DNA of 64,000 nucleotides from Bog-473 sp963828505. Lineage in GTDB: Bacteria > Actinomycetota > Acidimicrobiia > Acidimicrobiales > RAAP-2. A program made the translations under genes and the position numbers. The stretch is from contig CAWHFM010000011.1 of NCBI GenBank assembly GCA_963828505.1, positions 181,660 through 245,659 on the forward strand. Direction: 5' to 3'. Positions 51,878-59,789 of this stretch are shown here, one piece after another. The notes below the pieces were generated by a model. It saw nothing but the letters and a program-made list of their open reading frames with translations. It made no database searches and was not told where the DNA came from. The stretch's first letter is position 1. The number at the start of each line of letters is the position of its first letter.

Positions 51878-52768
51878 ATGGCCGGAGTGGAGACGGCTGC
51901 GGACCCCGACGACGTCAGCGCCCTCGTGGGACCGGATCGCTCCGACGTAGAAGTGCGAGAGCTCTCCATCCCGGGCCGTCACGGGCCTATCCCCGGTCGG
52001 GCGTACGAAGGCCGGGTCGGGCGCAGCGGCGCGGCGCTGCTCTGGCTGCACGGCGGAGGGTTCGTCGCGGGGGACCTCGACATGCCTGAAGCCCACTGGG
52101 TCAGCCTGGAGCTGGCGGCTCGCGCCATCCCCGTGCTCTCGGTGGACTACCGCAAGAGCGTCGACGGCGTGCACTTCCCCGTACCCTCCGACGACGTGCT
52201 CGACGCCTGGCTCTGGGCGACCGACCACACCTCAGACTTCGGCGCGCCAGACGATGGCCTCCATCTCGGGGGAGCGAGCGCAGGAGCCGCGCTCGCGGCG
52301 GGCGTCACCAAGAGGCTGCGCGACGGCGCGGGTCTGCTGCCGGCGTCCCTTCTGCTGGTCTACCCGATCGTCCACCCCGAACTTCCGCCGGCGGGCCAGG
52401 AACTGATCGCCGCGCTCGACGGATCCGACCAGGAGACCTTCACCCCCGAGCTCGTCCACGACATCAACCTGAACTGGGCCGGTGGAGAGTCGAACCTGGA
52501 CGACGTCTACGCCTTCGCCGCCAACGGGGAGCTCTCGGGACAGCCGCCCGTCTTCGTGCTCAACTCGGAGATGGACTCGCTCCGCGCGTCGGGAGAGGCC
52601 TACGGCGCGCAGCTCGCAGCGGCCGGCGTGCCGGTGCGGGTCGAGTCCGAGCCGGGTTCACGACACGGCCACCTGAACGAACCACTGCTGCCGGCGGCGA
52701 CGCGCAGCATCGAGCGCATGGCGGCGTGGTTGTCCGGTCGCGGCCCCGTCAGCTGGACGTCGTCTTGA
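51878..52768 (+). CDS. Alpha/beta hydrolase of the hormone-sensitive-lipase family
   Basis: A 296-residue esterase. LLWLHGGGFVAGDLDMPE has the HGGG oxyanion motif, LHLGGASAGAALAAGV the nucleophile Ser in GASAG, and FVLNSEMDSLRASGE and SRHGHLNEP the acid and His. It hydrolyses short- to medium-chain esters or lactones. GGAGAGG sits seven bases before ATG 51878. Its 3' end overlaps the convergent binding-protein gene by 20 bases. A 9-base triple repeat (GGACGAGCA) lies just upstream at ~51820-51846. Confidence 0.92.
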   Translation: MAGVETAADPDDVSALVGPDRSDVEVRELSIPGRHGPIPGRAYEGRVGRSGAALLWLHGGGFVAGDLDMPEAHWVSLELAARAIPVLSVDYRKSVDGVHFPVPSDDVLDAWLWATDHTSDFGAPDDGLHLGGASAGAALAAGVTKRLRDGAGLLPASLLLVYPIVHPELPPAGQELIAALDGSDQETFTPELVHDINLNWAGGESNLDDVYAFAANGELSGQPPVFVLNSEMDSLRASGEAYGAQLAAAGVPVRVESEPGSRHGHLNEPLLPAATRSIERMAAWLSGRGPVSWTSS

Positions 52769-54038
52769 GGACGAGCTTGTTCGACGTCGGGCTCCACGTG
52801 TAGACGAACACCGGGCCGTTCCCGTCGTTGTGCCCGCCGCCGTAGTCGAACGTCCCTCCCCCGCCGGGAATGCTGACGTGCGTGAGCGTCTGCCCGCCGT
52901 GGAGGAACGTCTTGTCGTTCAGCGTCTTGCCAGCACCCTTGACGATGTCCCCGAGGAGGGCGAGCTGCTGGCATGCGACCTCGGGAGCGGTGTACGTCAC
53001 CGGGGTGGTCGGGGTCGCCGTCACCGGGCTGTTGATGTTGTCGCTCGGGAACGCTTTCTTGATGGTGGCGACACAGCTCTTCATGGCCGGGTCGTCCCAC
53101 GTCACGCTGGCGGGCGGGACCGACCCCGCCGTGAGCACGTCTTTGAGGATCGTCTGGGTGTACCCGGCCTTGTTCGCGACGTACGCGTCGAGGTCGGTGT
53201 AGTCGGTGGCGATGAACTTCGGGTGGTACGTGCTCTGGTTGTCCTGCAGCGAGGCCGGCCATCCGTTGCCGGAGTTGCCCACGGCGACGACCAGGTCCAC
53301 TCCGTCGGACTGGAACTTCTGGGCGATGGATTGGTACTCGGCGACCTGCGCCGCCGTGTCGGTGTCCGGAACGCCGTTGACGGCGGTCTGCACCACATCC
53401 ACGTTCAGCTTCTTGAGCGCCGAGGTCACGAGGCCGAGCTCGACCGTGTCGGCCGAGGTGGCAACCACGCCGACCTTCTTGCCCTTGAAGGCGCCCTCGT
53501 GCTCGAAGATGGCCATCTCCTTGGGAACCAGCTCGGTGTCGGAGAGCAGGGTGTTGAACCAGGGCGCGTGGGCGGCGGCGGTTTGCGAGGCACTGAGCGA
53601 GGCACCGATGATCGGCGTGTCGTGGGTCTGCACGTAGCAGGCGGTGTCGACCTGCTGGAAGAACCCGATGGCGACGAACACCTTGTCGTCCTCGGTCAGC
53701 TGCGTGCACGCCGTCGCGGCACCGGCCGTCCCGAGCGGGTCGACCGGGGCGTACACGGGGACGATCTTGCGGCCGCCGACCCCGCCGTGGGCGTTGATCT
53801 GGTCGATCAGGGCGTTGTAGGCGTCGGGGTAGTTCCCCGGATCGACGTTGATGAGGTTCCTGATGGCGGCGACGTCGGGATACGTGATGCCGACCTTGAT
53901 CGTCTTTGCCGTCACGCCGGGCGCGGACTGGTCCTGTCCGGAGGCTGAGGCGGCTGACGCGCCGCCCGCCGCGCCGAGCTGGAGCAGCCCGGTCGCGGCC
54001 GTCAGGAGGACGGCGAGTGATGCGATTGCCTTCCGCAT
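52749..54038 (-). CDS. Substrate-binding protein of a branched-chain-amino-acid-class ABC transporter
   Basis: A 429-residue exported binding protein. ATG 54038 follows GGAAAGGGAA. The signal peptide is AIASLAVLLTAATGLLQLGAAG with cleavage near ASAAS. TIKVGITYPDVAAIRNLIN, DAYNALIDQINAHGGVGGRKIVPVYAPVDP and the second-lobe strand VDLVVAVGNSGNG are typical. It is the probable receptor for the hybrid transporter at 56826-62017, although the rhamnosidase gene lies between. Its ligand may be an oligosaccharide breakdown product or an unrelated acid; class members usually bind amino acids or carboxylates. Confidence 0.88.
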   Translation of the reverse strand: MRKAIASLAVLLTAATGLLQLGAAGGASAASASGQDQSAPGVTAKTIKVGITYPDVAAIRNLINVDPGNYPDAYNALIDQINAHGGVGGRKIVPVYAPVDPLGTAGAATACTQLTEDDKVFVAIGFFQQVDTACYVQTHDTPIIGASLSASQTAAAHAPWFNTLLSDTELVPKEMAIFEHEGAFKGKKVGVVATSADTVELGLVTSALKKLNVDVVQTAVNGVPDTDTAAQVAEYQSIAQKFQSDGVDLVVAVGNSGNGWPASLQDNQSTYHPKFIATDYTDLDAYVANKAGYTQTILKDVLTAGSVPPASVTWDDPAMKSCVATIKKAFPSDNINSPVTATPTTPVTYTAPEVACQQLALLGDIVKGAGKTLNDKTFLHGGQTLTHVSIPGGGGTFDYGGGHNDGNGPVFVYTWSPTSNKLVLKTTSS

Positions 54039-54080
54039 GGTTCCCTTTCCGCAGGTGCGCGTTGCTTGTCTCGTTCCCGT

Positions 54081-54095
54081 CCCGCCGGTGGCGGG
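54081..54095 (-). other. GC-rich hairpin in the leader of the binding-protein gene
   Basis: CCCGCC (54081-54086), loop GGT, GGCGGG (54090-54095): a perfect 6-bp stem with a 3-base loop, 43 bases upstream of ATG 54038 and downstream of the rhamnosidase. No T tract follows. It could modulate read-through from the rhamnosidase operon. Confidence 0.4.
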
Positions 54096-54298
54096 AATAC
54101 CGGGCGCTCTCCCCGCTCGGGGCGAAGGGCGGGCACAGTGGCACCGAGTCCCCCCTCGACCCACGCCGGAGCGCAGGTAACTCGGGCCGAGCGAAGGATA
54201 GGCGCCGGACGCCACGAATTGTCGGCGGCCGTTGAGGCGGACGAATGGCGTCGACGAAGGCCCGCTTCGCCGGTCCACGGCCCGCCTCCACCGTGCGC

Positions 54299-56803
54299 TC
54301 ATGTGGCCGGACCGCGGGTCCCGAGGGCGGCGCGGAGGTCCTGTTCCAGGTCCGGGCGGTCCCACATGTCCTCGAGCATCGACTGCAGATTGGGGTGTTG
54401 CTGCTCCACGTACTCCATCAGGTTGTCGACGCCGGGGACGAGCCGGTTGACGACGGCTGCGACCCGCTCCCAGGTTTCGGGATCGGACCGGAGGATGAAG
54501 AGCGGCGTATCGAGCGCAGAGCCGGCCGCTGAGCGGGCCGAAGGGGCGTACTCCCAGGCGTGCGCGCCCGCCTCCACCACGGCGACCAGCCCGTCGGGGT
54601 GTCCCGGCAGGACCACGTCCGCCGTCACGCCCGGCGGGACCTCGACCCGGACGGAACGCTGGTCCTCCGACGCGTCCCACGCCACCTCGATCCGCCCGCG
54701 GACGGTGTCGTGCGCCGTGCGCGCCCACGAGAGCCCCCCGCCGGGTTGCGGCGCGATGCGGCACCTGCGGTACCCCGGTTCGATCGGTTCGATGCCGCCG
54801 ACGACCCGGTGCAGCCAGTCGGCGACGGCGCCGAGCGCGTAGTGGTTGAGCGAGGTCATGCCGGTGGAGTTGAGCGTGCCGTCGGGGAGGACGGAGTCCC
54901 AGCGCTCCCAGATCGTCGTCGCGCCCATCGTGAGGGGGTACAGGAAGGAGGGCGGAGTCGTCTGCGTCAGGACGTGGTACGCGACGTCGACGTGTCCGGT
55001 GCGGCTGAGCGCAGGCAGCAACCACGGCGTCCCGGCGAAGCCCGTCCCGATGTGGCAGCCCGCCTTGGCCGTGAGCTCGACCAGCCGGCCGGCGGCGTGC
55101 CGCTCCTGCTCGGGACTGAGCAGTCCGAAGCAGATGGCCAGCGAATAGGCGGTCTGCGTCTCGTTGGCCACCCGGCCCGACGGGGTCACCCACTCACGAC
55201 CGAACGCGGCCCTGACCCGCGCCCCCAGCGCGGCGCACCACTCCTCGTCCTCCTCGAGGCCGAGGGCCCGGGCGGCCGCGGACAGCTGATGCAGGGTGCG
55301 GCAGAGGTACGCGGTGGCCACCAATCCGGTCTCGGTCTTGGCCTGGCGCGGATTGCCCGGCGGCGCGTCCGGATCGAGCCAGTCCCCGAATTGGAAGCCC
55401 CGAGTCCACGAGCCGCTCTCGTCGAGCAGCGGCACCACGGACTCGACGAAGGCCTTCATCGACGGGTACTGGCGGCGGAGCGCAGTCAGGTCGCCGTACT
55501 CGACGAACAGGGTCCAGGGCAGGCTGACGGCGACGTCGCCCCAGAGCGCAGTCGGGGTGGAGGGGAGCAAGCGGGTCACGTCGGGCACCACCATCGGCAC
55601 CGAACCCTGCTCCTGCTGCTCGGCCGCCAGGTCCTCGAGCCACGACGCCAGGAAGGTCCGCACGTCGTAGAGGAACGCGGCGGTCGGGCCGAACGCGTTG
55701 ATGTCGCCCGTCCACCCGAGCCGCTCGTCGCGCTGGGGGCAGTCCGTGGGGAGGCCGACCGCGTTGCCCCGGAACGACCAGACCACGTTGGCGTGCAACT
55801 GGTTCAGCCGCTCGTCCGACGTCTCGAACCAGCCGGTCCGCTCCATGTCGGTGTGCACGACGACGGCGGTGAGGGCGTCGGGTGTGATCTCGCCGGGCCA
55901 GCCCTCGACCACGGCGTAGCGGAACCCGTGGAAGGTGAAGGCCGGCTCCCACGTCTCCGGGCCTCCGCCGCGGAGGATGTAGCGGTCGGTGGCGAGGGCC
56001 GTGCGGTTCGTCTCGAACTCGGGCTCCCCGCCCACGAGCAGCTCGCAGTGGCGGAGGGTCACCTCCGTTCCCGCCGGGCCCGCCACGGTGAGCCGCACCC
56101 ATCCGCTCAGCACCTGGCCGAAGTCGACCACCGTCGCGCCGGCGGGTGACGTGAAGACGCGGCTCGCCGGCAGCTCCTGCGTGCGCCGGATGGGAGGCGC
56201 ACGGCGCGGCGTCAGGGTGCCGAGGTGCCACTCGACCAGCTGCACGGGCTCCCATCCCGCGTCGTCGAAGCCCGCGGCGGCCCAGCCGTCGGGTGCGAGC
56301 CGGGCGTCGTAGGACTCGCCGTCGTAGATGCCGTCCTCGAGCCACGCCCCGGTCGAGGTCCGCCAGCGCTCGTCGCTGCACACGCGCTCTTGGCGGTCGC
56401 CGTAGTCGAGCTCGAGCTCGACGAACGCGGCGGGCCGGTCCGACCACAGCGCGCGCATGCCCGCGAACCCGATCCGGCCCACGGCCCAGCCCTCGCCGAC
56501 GACGGCGCCGACGGCGTTGGGACCCTCGACCACCGACGACGTCACGTCGTGTGAGCTCACGACGATGCGGTGGCGGTACGAGGTCCAGCCGGGGCAGAGG
56601 ACCTCGTCGCCCACCCGCGCCCCGTTGAGGGAGACGTCGACCACCCCGAGCGCGCTGACGTGCAACCGCGCCTGGCGGAGTCCCGCACCCACCTCGAATT
56701 CGCGCCGGAAGTACGGGGCGGGTCCCGGCCGTTCGGCGTGGCTCTGCGGTCCGGCGACGAACGACGCGTGCCATTCACTGGGGACCTCGACGGCGGTGGG
56801 CAC
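54299..56803 (-). CDS. GH78 alpha-L-rhamnosidase
   Basis: An 834-residue glycoside hydrolase of family 78. N-terminal beta domains (YFRREFEVGAGLRQARLHVSALGVVDVSLNG, the carbohydrate-binding and Bac_rhamnosid_N types) precede an (alpha/alpha)6 barrel. The key sequence PTDCPQRDERLGWTGD contains the general acid Glu, with FQFGDWLDPDAPPGNP and GATTIWERWDSVLPDGT further on, both hallmarks. It removes terminal L-rhamnose from rhamnogalacturonan, flavonoids or saponins. There is no signal peptide, so it acts inside the cell on imported oligosaccharides. The start GTG 56803 lies 22 bases behind the transporter fusion gene, so the two are in one operon. A C-terminal ~75-residue extension has no known domain. 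Confidence 0.92.
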   Translation of the reverse strand: MPTAVEVPSEWHASFVAGPQSHAERPGPAPYFRREFEVGAGLRQARLHVSALGVVDVSLNGARVGDEVLCPGWTSYRHRIVVSSHDVTSSVVEGPNAVGAVVGEGWAVGRIGFAGMRALWSDRPAAFVELELDYGDRQERVCSDERWRTSTGAWLEDGIYDGESYDARLAPDGWAAAGFDDAGWEPVQLVEWHLGTLTPRRAPPIRRTQELPASRVFTSPAGATVVDFGQVLSGWVRLTVAGPAGTEVTLRHCELLVGGEPEFETNRTALATDRYILRGGGPETWEPAFTFHGFRYAVVEGWPGEITPDALTAVVVHTDMERTGWFETSDERLNQLHANVVWSFRGNAVGLPTDCPQRDERLGWTGDINAFGPTAAFLYDVRTFLASWLEDLAAEQQEQGSVPMVVPDVTRLLPSTPTALWGDVAVSLPWTLFVEYGDLTALRRQYPSMKAFVESVVPLLDESGSWTRGFQFGDWLDPDAPPGNPRQAKTETGLVATAYLCRTLHQLSAAARALGLEEDEEWCAALGARVRAAFGREWVTPSGRVANETQTAYSLAICFGLLSPEQERHAAGRLVELTAKAGCHIGTGFAGTPWLLPALSRTGHVDVAYHVLTQTTPPSFLYPLTMGATTIWERWDSVLPDGTLNSTGMTSLNHYALGAVADWLHRVVGGIEPIEPGYRRCRIAPQPGGGLSWARTAHDTVRGRIEVAWDASEDQRSVRVEVPPGVTADVVLPGHPDGLVAVVEAGAHAWEYAPSARSAAGSALDTPLFILRSDPETWERVAAVVNRLVPGVDNLMEYVEQQHPNLQSMLEDMWDRPDLEQDLRAALGTRGPAT

Positions 56804-56825
56804 GGGGTCGACCGAGTTGATCCGG

Positions 56826-59789
56826 CTATCCCGCTCCGCCGTCGGGAGCAGCGGGCGACACCGCCGTCAGAGGCGCGGCCGCGGCCGCCTCGCCTGCCGT
56901 CCCCGCCTTTCCGGCCGGCTCGGACGATCCTGGCCGGGCCAGGCCCGCTGGTGCCGTCCCTCCACTGCGGACGATCGCCCGCTCGTCGGTGCCCAGATAG
57001 CTGGCAACGACCCTGGGATCGTTTCGGACCTGCTCGGGTTCGCCTTCGGCGATGACCTGTCCCGTCTCCAGGCAATAGACCCGGTCCGAGACCCCCATGA
57101 TCAGCGGCATGTCGTGTTCGATCAGGAGCACCGAGGCCCGGAGCTCTTTCTTGATGGTCACGATCAGGGGGCCGAAGGCCTCGGTCTCACGCTGGGCCAG
57201 GCCGGCCGTCGGCTCGTCGAGGCACAGGACCTTGGCCTCGATGGCGAGCAGGCCGGCGAGCTCGACGACCCGCCGCGTCCCGGTCGAAAGGTCGCTGACG
57301 TAATGATCCCGGTAGACCGACAGGCCGAGGAAGTCGACCAGCTCGGCCGCGGCGGCGTGCGCCGCCTTGTTGTGCCGCCGGGCCCGAGGCAGTCCGAGCG
57401 CGGTGGAGAGCATGCCCGATCGTCCCTTCGCCTCGAGCGCGATGAGGAGCGTCTCGTTCACCGTGAGCTCGGGGAACAGCGTGGCGGCCTGGAACGTGCG
57501 GCCCAGGCCGAGCGACGCCCGGTGGCCGGGTGACCGCTGCGACACGTCCTCGCCCAGGAGGTGGACGGTACCGGTGGACGTGACGAAACCTCCGACGGCG
57601 TTCATCAACGTCGACTTCCCGGCGCCGTTGGCGCCGATGAGCCCGACGATCTCGCCGTCGTCGACGTGCAGCGTCGCGCCGTTCACCGCCGCGATGCCCC
57701 CGAAGTGGACGCTCAGCTCCGAGACCGAGAGCACGGGCCCGGGCTCGGGCACGGGGTCGGGCGCATTCGCCTTCGCTCCCGCTATCGCCGGTTCCGGCTC
57801 CAGCTCCTCCGCATGCCGGCGCACGGCCGCGGGCGCGGCCGTTGGCGCGGGCGCGCTCTCGGGGGCCGGTCGCTTCCCCATGCGCCGCTCCGCCCACACC
57901 AGGATGGCGTCGCGCACCCCGTAGGTGATCTGGTTCAGGCCGCGCGGGAAGTAGAGCAGGACGACCAGGAGCCCGATACTCGATGTGAGGAGCCCGACGA
58001 GCGCGTTGTTGGGGGCGATGGCGGGGATGCCGATGACGAAGATGGCCCCGATGAGCGCGCCCGAGACCGAACCCATGCCCCCGATCACCACCATGGCGAC
58101 GAGGTTGAGCGAATCGTTGACCAAGAAGAAGCTCTCGGTGAAGGCGATGTTGGCGAACGCACCGGCGAGGAGCGCGCCGCCGAGGCCCGCCAGCGCGCCG
58201 GCGAGCGAGAACGCCTGCAGCTTCACGCGCACGGTCGGCACGGTGTACGCCGCGGCCGCGGTCTCGTTGTCGCGCACCGCCTTGATCCTGCGCCCCACGC
58301 CGCTGTCACGGAAGCGGCTCAGCACCACGATGACCAGGCCCAGCACGGCGAGGACGACGTAGTAGTAGGCGAGCTGGCCGTTGAAGGTGATGAACCACAG
58401 GCGACCGGGCGGGAAGGGGACGTTGGCCCCGTCCGGCGAGTCCCCCGAGAAGAAGGGCAGGAAGTAGAAGTACTGCTGGGCCGTGAGCGCGAAGACGAAG
58501 GTCACGACGGCGAGATACAGGCCGCGGACCCGCAGCGACCCGATGCCGATGCCCAACGCGAGCAGCGCCGAGGCCACCGTCGTGGTGGCGATGGCCACCC
58601 AGAAATTCACGCCGTCGTTGACCAGGCGCGCCGCGAACAGGGCAGCGAGGCCGGCGAAGGCCATCTGTCCGAGCGAGAGCTGGCCCAGCCAGCCGGTGAG
58701 CACGGTGAGCGACGAGGCGCAGATGGCGAAGGCGAGCACCGCTGTGTAGAGCTGCTGGCGCGACGGCTCGGTCACCACGAGGGGTAGGAGGACGGCGAAC
58801 AGGCCGAGGAGCAGGATCCCGCCCTTGTCGATGTTGCGGGCCCACCAAATTGAGCGCAGGCGAGCGGGGATCGGGTTGGCCCGGGGCGAGAACGCGAAGA
58901 CCTGGGAGTCCTCACCCTCCCGCTTGGCGAAGACGACCGCCACGAACACGGCGATGAAGAGCAGCAGGTCCGTGATGCCGGGTACGGCCAGGAAGTTGTA
59001 GGTGAGCACGCTCTGAATCACGCCGATGGCCACGGCGGCGAGCACCGCCACGCGGAACGAGCGCATCCCCGCGATCACCGCGGCGGCGAGGGCCTCGGAG
59101 AGCGTCTGCGGACCCAGCGTCGCCAGGCCGGCCGCCGTCGACGACTCCCCGGCGATGAGGACGACCGAGAGCGTGGACAGGGCGGCGGCCAGCGCCCACA
59201 CCATGGTGGAGACCATCTTCGGCGAGATGGCCGACAGCCGCGCCAGCGAGGGGTTCGACGCGCAGGCCTTCACCGTCTTGCCGATCAGGGTGCGGTCGAG
59301 GAACCAGATGAGGGCGAGCACGGCGACAGGGACGAGGACGAGCACCGACACGTCCGCCCCGCGCACGCTCACCCCGGCGATGGTCCAGGCGCCGTTGAAC
59401 GCGCTGGGGTAATGGGCGCTGGCGTCGCTCGGCTCCGGGATCTCTATGGAGATGGCCTGCGCCAGGCCGGCGATGCCGATCGTCGCCACCAGGACGACCA
59501 CGCGCGGTGCGTTCTTCAACCGCCGGATGACGGTCATTTCGACCGCGGCGCCGAAGACCAGGCCGATGATCAGCGCGATGACGAGGGCTATCCAGAAGGG
59601 GACCCCGTACTGGAGCACCAGCAGGGAGAGCGTCACCGCCCCGACCACACCGATGTTGCCGACGGCGAAGTTGATGATCCTCGTCGCCCGGTAGACCAGG
59701 ACGACGCCCACCGCGATCACCGCGATGGCGAGGCCCTGGACGACGCCGTCGTAGACGATCTGCGAGTTGAGCCAGCCCACGGCCAGCAT
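56826..59789 (-). CDS. Triple fusion LivH-LivM-LivG of a branched-chain-amino-acid-class ABC transporter
   Basis: A 987-residue protein. Residues ~1-290 are a LivH-like permease (GLAIAVIAVGVVLVYRATRIINFAVGNIG), ~320-640 a LivM-like permease (GWLGQLSLGQMAFAGLAALFA, RRIKAVRDNETAAAAY), then a Pro/Ala-rich linker (~640-685) and a LivG-like ATPase (~686-935) with Walker A GANGAGKST (719-727), signature LSTGTRR (834-840), Walker B VLCLDEP (854-860) and switch H892. A low-complexity Ala/Gly tail follows. The partner ATPase (LivF-type) is fused to an MFS protein and encoded just upstream with TGATG overlap (59789), so the two proteins together form a full complex. The binding protein is probably 52749. 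Confidence 0.9.
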   Translation of the reverse strand: MLAVGWLNSQIVYDGVVQGLAIAVIAVGVVLVYRATRIINFAVGNIGVVGAVTLSLLVLQYGVPFWIALVIALIIGLVFGAAVEMTVIRRLKNAPRVVVLVATIGIAGLAQAISIEIPEPSDASAHYPSAFNGAWTIAGVSVRGADVSVLVLVPVAVLALIWFLDRTLIGKTVKACASNPSLARLSAISPKMVSTMVWALAAALSTLSVVLIAGESSTAAGLATLGPQTLSEALAAAVIAGMRSFRVAVLAAVAIGVIQSVLTYNFLAVPGITDLLLFIAVFVAVVFAKREGEDSQVFAFSPRANPIPARLRSIWWARNIDKGGILLLGLFAVLLPLVVTEPSRQQLYTAVLAFAICASSLTVLTGWLGQLSLGQMAFAGLAALFAARLVNDGVNFWVAIATTTVASALLALGIGIGSLRVRGLYLAVVTFVFALTAQQYFYFLPFFSGDSPDGANVPFPPGRLWFITFNGQLAYYYVVLAVLGLVIVVLSRFRDSGVGRRIKAVRDNETAAAAYTVPTVRVKLQAFSLAGALAGLGGALLAGAFANIAFTESFFLVNDSLNLVAMVVIGGMGSVSGALIGAIFVIGIPAIAPNNALVGLLTSSIGLLVVLLYFPRGLNQITYGVRDAILVWAERRMGKRPAPESAPAPTAAPAAVRRHAEELEPEPAIAGAKANAPDPVPEPGPVLSVSELSVHFGGIAAVNGATLHVDDGEIVGLIGANGAGKSTLMNAVGGFVTSTGTVHLLGEDVSQRSPGHRASLGLGRTFQAATLFPELTVNETLLIALEAKGRSGMLSTALGLPRARRHNKAAHAAAAELVDFLGLSVYRDHYVSDLSTGTRRVVELAGLLAIEAKVLCLDEPTAGLAQRETEAFGPLIVTIKKELRASVLLIEHDMPLIMGVSDRVYCLETGQVIAEGEPEQVRNDPRVVASYLGTDERAIVRSGGTAPAGLARPGSSEPAGKAGTAGEAAAAAPLTAVSPAAPDGGAG

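Noticed and set aside
54160..54298. Short frames between rhamnosidase and binding protein as a small gene
   Set aside because: Arg-rich translations, no start with ribosome site, no similarity to any family I recognise.
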